In this document: piece by piece, positions 1 to 5,910 of the stretch
Layout of the letters: each line of letters starts with the position of its first letter
How positions within the stretch are numbered: position 1 is the stretch's first letter
DNA from: Bordetella parapertussis
GTDB taxonomy: Bacteria; Pseudomonadota; Gammaproteobacteria; Burkholderiales; Burkholderiaceae_D
Direction of reading: 5' to 3'
NCBI GenBank assembly: GCA_945867725.1
Contig: CAMBJI010000059.1
Coordinates: forward strand, 1-9,143
Length of the DNA stretch: 9,143 nucleotides
The notes under the pieces: model-generated
Databases searched by the model: none
Told to the model about the DNA's origin: nothing
The model's input: the letters and a program-made list of their open reading frames with translations, nothing else
Program-made: the position numbers and the translations under genes

Positions 1-35
1 GAGTTTTTTATTTGCGCGGTGTTATTTTTACGGCT

Positions 36-497
36 TTACTTTTTCTTTGCTTCGGCCAGCTGCTCTGGTGTCATTTTTTCAGACAGCTGATCCAGTAAAC
101 GGGTGATGTCCACGCGGGTATATTTCTCTTCATTCGTAATCGCTTCCTGCAGCCAGCGATACGCCTCGACATAGTTTTTGTGAGCGCCTAAAGCAAGTTG
201 CACGTAGACCTGTTTCATCATGCGTTTGCCATACTTGTTTTTGCGATCGATGAGTTGTCTGGCGATGCTGCGGGCTTCGCTCAGGTCACCGGTTTCACGG
301 CCTTTATCGTAGGCGTCAGTCCCTTTGACGAACAGGGACAAACTTTCATTCTCGTAGGCGCACTGTTTTGGGTCCCCGCTGGGGCATAGCAATGGATCTT
401 CTTCTGCGCTGACCGGTGCATGGCTGATCGCAATGCTCAGGACTAGGCCGGACATGATCGCTTTTAGGGTAGGGTAGGTAGGGTTCTTCATGGGCAT
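36..497 (-). CDS. Small exported Sel1/TPR-like repeat protein
   Basis: A 153-residue protein of unknown specific role. Residues 1-31 look like a Sec signal peptide (a lysine, a hydrophobic stretch around 13-28, then PVSA before EED), so the mature protein is probably periplasmic. The mature N-terminus has two cysteines (38 and 46) that could form a disulfide. Residues about 95-122 (YVQLALGA, then YVEAYRWLQEAI) resemble one Sel1/TPR-type helical hairpin, and the C-terminal MTPEQLAEA is a common ending in Sel1-like proteins. Such repeats usually mediate protein-protein contacts. The start is uncertain: the ATG two codons downstream (491) has a weak TGAG at better spacing. It lies 90 bp downstream of another exported protein on the same strand and may share its transcript. 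The family call rests on about one repeat and is tentative. Confidence 0.72.
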   Translation of the reverse strand: MPMKNPTYPTLKAIMSGLVLSIAISHAPVSAEEDPLLCPSGDPKQCAYENESLSLFVKGTDAYDKGRETGDLSEARSIARQLIDRKNKYGKRMMKQVYVQLALGAHKNYVEAYRWLQEAITNEEKYTRVDITRLLDQLSEKMTPEQLAEAKKK

Positions 498-587
498 CTC
501 ATTTTATTATGGTGGCTGCAGGGATCTGGTGGCCTCCCGGCCATGCCAGAATCACTGGCGGCGTGATACACACGTCGCCGGTTCTCG
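498..587. other. Intergenic spacer with three consecutive GC-rich dyads
   Basis: The spacer between the two small exported-protein genes holds three short perfect inverted repeats in a row: TGGCC/GGCCA at 530-543 (4-nt loop), GCCAG/CTGGC at 545-559 (5-nt loop) and CGGCG/CGCCG at 559-580 (12-nt loop). No T-run follows on the minus strand, so this is not a textbook intrinsic terminator. It could attenuate transcription, stabilise the mRNA end, or be incidental. Confidence 0.35.
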
Positions 588-1085
588 TCAGTTGCCTTTC
601 ATGTCGGCGATTAGCTTGCCGGCTTTTGCCGGATCGAAGTAGTACACCACGGAATCAAAGCGCCCGCTGGTGCCCATTTCGTAAACACCTACCATGTCGA
701 TACGGACCGAGTCGCCTGATTTGCGGTGGGTGGCATCCCAGGTAAAGACAACGGCTGCTGAGCGACCGCCGACGATCATTTTTTTGACATCAATGCGTGC
801 CTTGAAGGTTTTGTATTCACCGGCCATGTAATCGGAAAAATCTTTTTTGCCCGACTGGCTGGAAACCGGGGACGTACGGTTGACGTTATCAGAAAAATAT
901 TTAATCCAAGCAGCTGGGTCATTATTCTCCATCGACTGGTTGTATTCCTCCATAGCCTGCCGGATAATGGATTCGACTTGCATTTCGACTGCGCCAGCTG
1001 CAAAAGTGGTGCTGGAGAATATACTGCCGAGAACAAGAATAATGCCCGCAAAATTGCGGCGGATGGTGCTGGTGGCGCTGGTCAT
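588..1085 (-). CDS. Exported SnoaL/NTF2-like (DUF4440-type) protein
   Basis: A 165-residue protein. Residues 1-30 form a signal peptide (RR at 9-10, hydrophobic 12-28, TFAA cleavage region), so it is likely periplasmic. The mature part fits the NTF2-like cone fold: an N-terminal helix (VESIIRQAMEEYNQSMENND), WIKYFSD with the usual Trp/Phe positions, a middle helix (DFSDYMAGEYKTF) and C-terminal strands (AAVVFTWDATHRKSG, RIDMVGVYEM, FDSVVYYFD). The family includes ketosteroid isomerases, SnoaL cyclases and many non-enzymatic ligand-binding proteins; I see no specific catalytic set, so the substrate is unknown. The start is well supported by AAGGAG at 1095-1100, nine bases upstream. It faces away from the BKACE gene across a 306-bp divergent region. 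Confidence 0.75.
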   Translation of the reverse strand: MTSATSTIRRNFAGIILVLGSIFSSTTFAAGAVEMQVESIIRQAMEEYNQSMENNDPAAWIKYFSDNVNRTSPVSSQSGKKDFSDYMAGEYKTFKARIDVKKMIVGGRSAAVVFTWDATHRKSGDSVRIDMVGVYEMGTSGRFDSVVYYFDPAKAGKLIADMKGN

Positions 1086-1154
1086 GAAACCTTTCTCCTT
1101 CGTAGATTTTTGTTTATTGCTGAAATCGCGATGGCCTGACTGGAAAATCGGATT

Positions 1155-1184
1155 ACTGATTAAGGTAGTCGATTCTTGATCAGT
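1155..1184. promoter_or_regulatory. Long inverted repeat, possible operator
   Basis: ACTGATTAAG (1155-1164) and CTTGATCAGT (1175-1184) are inverted copies matching at 9 of 10 positions, with a 10-bp centre. The 30-bp symmetric footprint between divergent genes suits a dimeric regulator. As RNA the single mismatch becomes a G-U pair, so a stem is also possible. No regulator gene lies next to it in this window. Confidence 0.4.
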
Positions 1185-1320
1185 CGCAGTATTTTTGTTT
1201 GTCTGTTTTACTGGCCATCGGCGCTATAAAGTACCATTTTTGAAAGCGGTTGCCCATTAAATTTCATTTAAGCTCTGGCTTTGTAACCGATTGAAAAATC
1301 GAGATATCTGTATGGATTGG

Positions 1321-1367
1321 CATCACCCGAAAACTTTGGCAATCAAAAGTGTCGGTGATGGTTTTTA
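1321..1367 (+). terminator. Terminator-like hairpin just upstream of the BKACE start
   Basis: The arms CATCACCCGAAAACTTT (1321-1337) and AAAAGTGTCGGTGATG (1345-1360) pair over about 14 bp: seven perfect base pairs at the foot, a one-base bulge, two pairs, a small internal loop, then five pairs. The foot is followed directly by GTTTTTATT (1361-1369). This is the shape of a rho-independent terminator on the plus strand only, since the minus strand has no T-run on the other side. No plus-strand gene lies upstream, and the next start codon is about 25 bases downstream. It may end a small RNA or act as an attenuator in the leader of the following gene. Confidence 0.6.
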
Positions 1368-1391
1368 TTGATTATTAGCTAAAAAATACGT

Positions 1392-2270
1392 ATGAAAAAT
1401 CCGGTATGGTTGGAAGTCGCTTTGAATGGCCCCTGGTCGCGTGAGCGACAACCCGCGATCCCTGTGCACGCCGACGAGATTGTCGAAGACGCTGTCGCGT
1501 GCGCGGCGGAGGGCGCTTCCATCATTCATTTCCATCCCTATGACCCTGCCACCGGGCGCCAGCGCGATGACTATGAAATTTACGCGCCCATCATTGAGCG
1601 TATCCGGGCTAAAGTCGATGTGATCTGCTACGGTACCTTGCCGTTCGCTGGCGATGTTGACGCCAAGGATGCACTGTCTCCAGAAAAACGCTATGCCGCG
1701 GTCGAGAAGCTGGCCACTGCCGGACTGATCGAATGGTCGGTGGTCGATCCTGGTTCGACCAATATCAGTACGCGAAAAGACGTCGCCAGTGGCAAACAAG
1801 GTTTCGTTTATTCGAACCCCGAAAGTCACATTCGACATGGCCTTGATCTCTGCCATCGTCACAAGCTAACACCATCCTATGCGATTTACGAGCCGGGATT
1901 TATGCGTTTGGGTGCGGCTTTGCGTCGCACGGTGAGCGGCCTGACACCACCGGTTTATCGGCTGATGTTTTCAGATAATTTCACCTTTGGTTTTCCGCCG
2001 GAAGAATGGGCTTTGGAAGCTTACGTCCGTCTGCTCGGGATTGAGGAGCCCAGCGCGCAGTGGATGGTCGCAGGCTTGGGTGTGCAAATTGATCCGTTGG
2101 TAGATTTTGCGGTAACTCACGGCGGTCATATCCGCGTGGGTCTGGAAGATGCGCCGCTGGGTCATCCGATCTCGAACGTGGAACAAGTGCGTGCCGCGAG
2201 AGCGCGTATCGAGCGCAATGGCGGTACAACGGCCACTGCTGCGCAAGTGCGCGAACGCCTGAATGCTTGA
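1392..2270 (+). CDS. BKACE family (DUF849) beta-keto acid cleavage enzyme
   Basis: A 292-residue, full-length cytosolic enzyme. The family condenses a beta-keto acid with acetyl-CoA and splits it into acetoacetate and a new CoA ester; the founding member, Kce, acts on 3-keto-5-aminohexanoate in lysine fermentation. H46 and H48 (IIHFHPYDP) match the first two metal ligands and E252, in HIRVGLED, matches the third; R248 and D253 sit at the expected spacing around it. The TIM-barrel start (VWLEVALNG) is also typical. The usual HxHVRDP loop here reads HFHPYDP, with Pro-Tyr replacing the common Val-Arg, which may alter the substrate pocket, so the substrate cannot be assigned. A stop codon just upstream fixes the first possible ATG at 1392, but no clear Shine-Dalgarno precedes it. 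An exported di-heme gene follows at once. Confidence 0.9.
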   Translation: MKNPVWLEVALNGPWSRERQPAIPVHADEIVEDAVACAAEGASIIHFHPYDPATGRQRDDYEIYAPIIERIRAKVDVICYGTLPFAGDVDAKDALSPEKRYAAVEKLATAGLIEWSVVDPGSTNISTRKDVASGKQGFVYSNPESHIRHGLDLCHRHKLTPSYAIYEPGFMRLGAALRRTVSGLTPPVYRLMFSDNFTFGFPPEEWALEAYVRLLGIEEPSAQWMVAGLGVQIDPLVDFAVTHGGHIRVGLEDAPLGHPISNVEQVRAARARIERNGGTTATAAQVRERLNA

Positions 2271-2282
2271 ATGGAACGGCTC

Positions 2283-3695
2283 ATGAAAAAGTCACGCAAA
2301 TATTTGCCGATGCTGTTGCTGGTTGCGACGACGGTGATGGTGCTGGCGGCTGCACACAATGCCTTGTCCGAGAGTGAATCGGGGGATTGTTTCTGGAATC
2401 CGGCCACCAAGCAATGCACACCTGATGACCAGATATTCCTTCAGCCCGTTGCCGAGTTGAGTCCCACCGACACCGTGCTCTATGAGGAAGGTATGAAGCA
2501 GTTCAAGGCTTCGTGGAGCGTCTTTCCGCTGATTGATGGCGAGTGGGGACTGGGCCCGACCTTCCATGCCAGCGCGTGTATTGGATGCCACGTCAATGGC
2601 GGTCGCGGCAAGACCGTGGACGATGCCAGCAAGACCAGTTTTCAGCAGCTCGTGCGATTGTCACTGCCCGGTACTGATGCTTTTGGTGAGCCCGTGCCTC
2701 ATCCGGTGTACGGGAATCAACTGCAGGTATTTGGCATCTATGGTGAATCGTTGTCGAATCCGGTGGTCGGTGAGGCAGATTTGCGTATCGATTGGAAGCT
2801 GCAAAAGGCGGCTCTGGCAGACGGTACCGAAGTTGAGTTGCGCCGTCCGCAAAATCGCATCACGAAGCTGGCTTTTGGTCCTCTGGGTGAAAAAACTCTC
2901 ACGTCATTGCGCAACACGCCCGTGGTGTACGGGATGGGTTATCTCGATGCGGTACCCGAAGCCGATATTCTGGCGCTCGCGGCCAAGCAAAAATCGCTGG
3001 GACTCAATGGGCGTCCGAATTATGTGAAAGATGATGCAACCGGCAAGCAGCTACTGGGGCGGTTTGGCTGGAAGGCAAATCAACCCACGCTCAAACAGCA
3101 GGTGGCTGCTGCGCACATGGGTGATATGGGTATTACCTCCACCCTGTACCAAGATCAGAATTGTCCCAAGGTGCAGGTGCAGTGCCAGAACGCGCACACG
3201 ACCGGTAAGCATGAACTGACGGATCAGGCGTGGAATGCAGTGACCTTCTTTCTGGCGGGTGTGGAAGCGCCCAAGCGTCCGACGCCGGACAGTGACAAAT
3301 ACATTCAAGGCGAAAAATTATTCCGCGGCGCAGGCTGCACGGGATGTCACGTGTCAGAGCTAAAAACCGGTAAATTTCCGATGCTGAAGGAAATCGAGAA
3401 CAAACAGTTTTATCCCTATACCGATTTGCTATTGCACGATATGGGTGATGAACTGGCAGACAACCGGCCTGACTTCAAGGCGGGTGGTCGCGACTGGCGC
3501 ACGGCGCCCTTATGGGGACTGGGCTTGTCACGCAGGGTCAATGGCAGCATGGATCTGCTGCATGATGGCCGCGCTCGCAGCGTGCTGGAAGCTATCTTGT
3601 GGCACGGCGGTGAAGCGAAAAAAGCGCGGGAGCAGTTCGCCAATATGAAAAAAGAAGACCGCGAGGCACTCATCAGCTTCGTGCATGCACTCTGA
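2283..3695 (+). CDS. Exported di-heme c-type oxidoreductase (DUF1111/DHOR)
   Basis: A 470-residue protein from the chosen start. The N-terminus (MKKSRKYLP, then a hydrophobic stretch to about 24, LAAA) is a Sec signal peptide, placing it in the periplasm. Two heme-binding motifs, CIGCH (99-103) and CTGCH (352-356), mark two c-type hemes. Family signatures follow: GLGPTFHASAC before heme 1, YTDLLLHDMG (379-388), WRTAPLWGLG (405-414), LHDGRA (426-431) and WHGGEA (440-445). This is the di-heme oxidoreductase (putative peroxidase) family; the physiological reaction of most members is unknown. Extra cysteines at 36/45 and 294/301 may form disulfides. An ATG at 2271 directly abuts the upstream stop, but the one at 2283 has a weak GGAA upstream and gives a better signal peptide. 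Probably co-transcribed with the BKACE gene. Confidence 0.9.
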   Translation: MKKSRKYLPMLLLVATTVMVLAAAHNALSESESGDCFWNPATKQCTPDDQIFLQPVAELSPTDTVLYEEGMKQFKASWSVFPLIDGEWGLGPTFHASACIGCHVNGGRGKTVDDASKTSFQQLVRLSLPGTDAFGEPVPHPVYGNQLQVFGIYGESLSNPVVGEADLRIDWKLQKAALADGTEVELRRPQNRITKLAFGPLGEKTLTSLRNTPVVYGMGYLDAVPEADILALAAKQKSLGLNGRPNYVKDDATGKQLLGRFGWKANQPTLKQQVAAAHMGDMGITSTLYQDQNCPKVQVQCQNAHTTGKHELTDQAWNAVTFFLAGVEAPKRPTPDSDKYIQGEKLFRGAGCTGCHVSELKTGKFPMLKEIENKQFYPYTDLLLHDMGDELADNRPDFKAGGRDWRTAPLWGLGLSRRVNGSMDLLHDGRARSVLEAILWHGGEAKKAREQFANMKKEDREALISFVHAL

Positions 3696-3725
3696 TCGCT
3701 GAGCGAGGCAGACGCTGATGCAAGA

Positions 3726-3746
3726 GCGCCTGTTTTATCTAGGCGC
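3726..3746. terminator. Hairpin between convergent genes
   Basis: GCGCCT (3726-3731) and AGGCGC (3741-3746) form a perfect 6-bp GC-rich stem with a 9-nt loop in the 57-bp gap between the di-heme gene and the convergent winged-helix gene. Position suggests a shared terminator, but neither side has a proper T-run, so efficiency is doubtful. Confidence 0.4.
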
Positions 3747-3752
3747 CGTGTA

Positions 3753-4112
3753 TTACTGGGTTGTTTCCAAAGCAGGAGGCTCTTCAATCGGCTTTGCTGG
3801 CACCTCCGTTGTTTCCAAAGCAGGAGGTTCTTCAATCGGCTTCGCTGCTACCTGCGGTGTTTCAACTCTAGAACGGACGTAGGATTTGGTTTGCAGCGAG
3901 CTGGCCGTTCTTCTGCCGAGTTCCGTCAAAACAAATACACCCGCCAGTGGGCGCACGTAGCCCGTCCTGATCAGATTGTCGATTTGTTTCTGGCGCTTGC
4001 TGAAATCGGTAACTGCCGAATCGGTCTCGATCATATGAACGATGAGTTCAATATCTTCCATCGATAGCACATGCATGACTGTCTCCATTGTGTCGTGAAC
4101 CGCGAGGCCCAT
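3753..4112 (-). CDS. Small winged-helix-like protein with duplicated Pro/Glu-rich tail
   Basis: About 119 residues from the chosen ATG. The frame is open upstream to a TTG at 4178, but ATG 4110-4112 is preceded by GAAGG six bases away and is preferred; ATGs at 4088 and 4076 are alternatives. The first ~75 residues (SMEDIELIVHMIETD, KRQKQIDNLIRTGYVR, FVLTELGRRTA) look like a small winged-helix fold: a helix ending in L-x-x-x-G-Y, then a strand and LTELG, as at the C-terminal edge of many winged-helix regulators. It could bind DNA, but no specific family is recognised. The tail holds two tandem copies of a 16-residue unit built on AKPIEEPPALET. There is no signal peptide or membrane segment, so it is probably cytosolic. 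It is divergent from the EthD gene, making that gene or itself plausible targets. Confidence 0.62.
   Translation of the reverse strand: MGLAVHDTMETVMHVLSMEDIELIVHMIETDSAVTDFSKRQKQIDNLIRTGYVRPLAGVFVLTELGRRTASSLQTKSYVRSRVETPQVAAKPIEEPPALETTEVPAKPIEEPPALETTQ
3760..3855. repeat. Two 48-bp tandem coding repeats
   Basis: Copies at 3760-3807 and 3808-3855 match at 43 of 48 positions and begin with 20 identical bases. The period is a multiple of three, so each encodes one 16-residue unit (ETxxVxAKPIEEPPAL) in the C-terminal tail of the winged-helix-like protein. The near identity points to recent duplication, and copy number may vary between strains. Confidence 0.9.
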
Positions 4113-4397
4113 CGGCTGCCTTCGTCGGCAACCGATATCCCTTTGATTTACCGGGATATGTGTGATTATAGACCTCAAAATTTGCAGCGCGCGGAAGAAA
4201 ATAACGGTGTCAATTTTTTAATAATTTTGCGACTTTATGTTATTCGATTTGCATTGTTGTTATTTTTTGATAATGATTGATGCGCCGTAACCAAACCGGG
4301 TATTCGTAAATATCGAAGCGATGACAGCGTCGAATTTTTTATACTGCGTCATTCGATTCGATGCATAGGCATCAAACAACAAATCTCTGGAGGCAAA
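4113..4397. promoter_or_regulatory. AT-rich divergent intergenic region
   Basis: This 285-bp spacer separates the minus-strand winged-helix gene from the plus-strand EthD gene and has no credible gene. It is markedly AT-rich from about 4200 to 4290. TATACT at 4340-4345 and GATAAT at 4269-4274 are possible plus-strand -10 boxes, but neither has a good -35 at 16-18 bp. A small dyad GATGC-ATAG-GCATC (4360-4373) lies 24 bp before the EthD start and could be an operator. Confidence 0.4.
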
Positions 4398-4721
4398 ATG
4401 AAACCTGGCAGCGTCAAGCGCATCGGCATGGTCCAGCGCAAAAAAAGCATGACTCGTGAACAATTCGAGACCCACTGGCTGACCGTGCATGCCGAACTGT
4501 GCAAGAAATTGCCTGGCATGCAGCGTTACTCGGTAAATTTGGTCGCTGCCAGTGATATCGAAAAATTCGGTTTCGATGGTTTTTCCGAATTATGGTTCGA
4601 GTCCAAAGAGGCACTCGACGCTGCATTGCAGAGCCCGGAAGGCAAAACGCTGCTTGCTGATCTACCCAATTTTGTCGAGCACATTCAGCCGATTCTGGTC
4701 GAGGAATATCCGATGTTGTGA
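4398..4721 (+). CDS. EthD domain protein
   Basis: A 107-residue, single-domain cytosolic protein of usual EthD length. The signature is clear: KRIGMVQRKKSMTREQFETHW, then VHAELCKKLPGMQRY, FDGFSELWF and SPEGKTLLAD. The family adopts a dimeric ferredoxin-like alpha/beta-barrel; the name comes from a protein needed for ethyl tert-butyl ether breakdown, and relatives include methylmuconolactone isomerase, but most members are uncharacterised. Nothing here fixes a substrate. The start is secure: GGAGG at 4389-4393 lies four bases before the ATG. It stands alone on the plus strand, divergent from the winged-helix-like gene and convergent with the GIY-YIG-like gene. Confidence 0.88.
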   Translation: MKPGSVKRIGMVQRKKSMTREQFETHWLTVHAELCKKLPGMQRYSVNLVAASDIEKFGFDGFSELWFESKEALDAALQSPEGKTLLADLPNFVEHIQPILVEEYPML

Positions 4722-4729
4722 GGCTGATC

Positions 4730-4747
4730 GCCTCTCAAATCAGAGGC
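4730..4747. terminator. Hairpin between convergent EthD and GIY-YIG-like genes
   Basis: GCCTCT (4730-4735) and AGAGGC (4742-4747) form a 6-bp stem with loop CAAATC. The left arm can instead pair with GAGGC at 4720-4724, which overlaps the EthD stop, so two stems compete. There is no T-run on either strand. The position between convergent genes suggests transcription end sites. Confidence 0.4.
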
Positions 4748-4752
4748 AGTAA

Positions 4753-5079
4753 TTACGCTTGCCAGACACCGAAGCCGGCTTCGCGTAGGCGTATGCCCAG
4801 ATCTACCTCCATGTAGCGCGCATCTTCATAGGGCATGGGGTTATGCGCTTCGTAGAGCTCGGGCAGAAGATGCAGACCGAAGGTCTGCACGTATTTATTG
4901 GCCTGTATGCCGGCCTTGTGCCTGTCAAAGCGCAGATCCGGATCCAGTCCTGTCATGCCCACATACACGCAGGGCTTGCCAGGCTGGTAGTCCGGGTTGG
5001 CTTTCTTGAATTTTCCTTCGTAGAGCACATCTTTCGATAGCTCGATCACATACACATAGTGCTTTGCTGCGACGGCCAT
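4753..5079 (-). CDS. Small GIY-YIG-like protein
   Basis: A 108-residue cytosolic protein with a diverged GIY-YIG nuclease fold. YVYVI (8-12) stands for the GIY strand and VYVGMTG (38-44) for the YIG strand; these are about 25 residues apart, wider than the usual 10-11, because of an insert rich in Lys/Pro (FKKANPDYQPGKP). R50/R53 and H54 in LRFDRHKAG match the conserved Arg/His region, and E91 in ARYMEVDLG matches the metal-binding Glu helix. The key residues appear kept, so nuclease activity is possible but not shown. No DNA-binding domain is attached. The start follows AAAGGG at a good distance, 12 nt after the oxygenase stop, so it is probably last in that operon. Nothing indicates a mobile intron or a homing role. 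Confidence 0.68.
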   Translation of the reverse strand: MAVAAKHYVYVIELSKDVLYEGKFKKANPDYQPGKPCVYVGMTGLDPDLRFDRHKAGIQANKYVQTFGLHLLPELYEAHNPMPYEDARYMEVDLGIRLREAGFGVWQA

Positions 5080-5091
5080 TGAAAGACCCTT

Positions 5092-5886
5092 TTAGCGCCA
5101 CGCGTACATCACATTGATGCGCGCGACATATTTCGATACATTGCCAAAGACGCGGCAACCTTCATGCAGTACGCTCTGTGGCCCAAAGCCGTGACGGAAA
5201 AAAAGCGCCGAGCCTTTGCGCGGTGTGACATCTAACCAGCCGCGATCCGGGCGATACAGACGCGTACTGCCGCCTTCGATACCATCTTCAGGCCCATTCA
5301 GATACAGCAGCATTGACATGCATGAGCGTAGCCCAGGCCATTCGACCATGCGCTGACGATCGGGACTCAAACCGTATCCGGGCCAGTCGCCATCGGTGTG
5401 CATATTGAATACGTCATTGGCATCGTAACGGTACATGTTGATGCGGCGACTGAGCGCAGGAGAGAGTGTTCCGCCGTCGATGGTGGCAGGCAGCAAATGC
5501 GCAATGCGGTCGAAGACGGGTCCCAGCAGCGATTCTTCAGCAAGCCAATGCACCGCTTTGTTCATGCGCATGCCCGGTGGTGTTGAAATGCCGGGGGCTT
5601 CATCGCGGTAGCCAAAGCGTTCACTGGCTTCGACCATGTTATCTGCTTCGGCGGGCGTAATGACGTCATCGATCATGAACGCGAGGAGTCCACCCAATTC
5701 GATATCGGTGCGCTGTGGTGACAGTGAAGCTTTGTGCGCAAGTATCAGCGGTGCTGCCGGTGTCTCAAACGCGAAGATCGGCGTCATTGGAATGACGCCA
5801 CCCATTGGCAGTGAGCCCGGCATGTGAGCTGCCTCGAAATGTGCTGGCCAGACTTTGGCTTCAGCGATGCTTGTATCCGACTGCAT
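5092..5886 (-). CDS. 2-oxoglutarate/Fe(II)-dependent oxygenase, prolyl hydroxylase-like
   Basis: A 264-residue cytosolic protein. The C-terminal half holds the double-stranded beta-helix core: RINMYRYDANDVFNMHTDGD gives the H163-x-D165 iron ligands, SMLLYLNG and GGSTRLY are core strands, and SVLHEG supplies the third iron ligand H241, with K252 at the position that normally binds 2-oxoglutarate (R256 is an alternative). The family hydroxylates proteins or small molecules using O2 and 2-oxoglutarate. The first ~60 residues are Pro/Ala-rich and not recognised; residues 104-114 (PPGMRMNKAVH) are a likely substrate-side region. The target is unknown. The start has AGGGA seven bases upstream. It sits 24 nt after the VOC gene and 12 nt before the GIY-YIG-like gene. 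Confidence 0.82.
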   Translation of the reverse strand: MQSDTSIAEAKVWPAHFEAAHMPGSLPMGGVIPMTPIFAFETPAAPLILAHKASLSPQRTDIELGGLLAFMIDDVITPAEADNMVEASERFGYRDEAPGISTPPGMRMNKAVHWLAEESLLGPVFDRIAHLLPATIDGGTLSPALSRRINMYRYDANDVFNMHTDGDWPGYGLSPDRQRMVEWPGLRSCMSMLLYLNGPEDGIEGGSTRLYRPDRGWLDVTPRKGSALFFRHGFGPQSVLHEGCRVFGNVSKYVARINVMYAWR

Positions 5887-5910
5887 GTCAATTCCCTGTT
5901 CTGAAACGAA

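Larger units (their letters stand above)
1086..1391. promoter_or_regulatory. 306-bp divergent intergenic region with several dyads
   Basis: No gene is visible here. The stretch separates divergent genes and must carry promoters for both. Besides the two features listed separately, it contains an AT-rich perfect dyad TTAAAT-TTC-ATTTAA (1257-1271), a small hairpin CGATT-GAAA-AATCG with a GNRA-type loop (1288-1301), and an identical 10-mer ATTTTTGTTT at 1106-1115 and 1191-1200. TATAAA at 1225-1230 could be a plus-strand -10 box, but I find no convincing -35 at normal spacing. Promoter placement is therefore unresolved. Confidence 0.5.

Noticed and set aside
1365..1862. A 165-codon minus-strand open frame overlapping the BKACE gene
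   Set aside because: It lies antisense within a strongly supported enzyme gene, has no recognisable domain, and its composition is that of a reverse-frame shadow.
2533..3027. A 164-codon plus-strand open frame inside the di-heme gene
   Set aside because: It is in another frame of a gene with clear heme and family motifs; its Cys/Arg/Trp-rich composition is typical of a shadow frame.
3753..3860. Possible CRISPR-like or mobile repeat
   Set aside because: There are only two direct tandem copies without spacers, and they stay in frame within a coding sequence.
4113..4178. N-terminal extension of the winged-helix-like protein to a TTG start
   Set aside because: It needs a TTG start and adds a basic, unstructured-looking segment, whereas ATG 4110-4112 has GAAGG at proper spacing.
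4267..4283. Fur-box-like TTGATAATGATTGATGC
   Set aside because: Only the first half (GATAATGAT) matches the Fur consensus; the second half does not, and the region is simply AT-rich.
4753..5079. Homing endonuclease or mobile intron
   Set aside because: The protein is small, has no DNA-binding module, sits within an apparent operon, and shows no intron or terminal repeat nearby.
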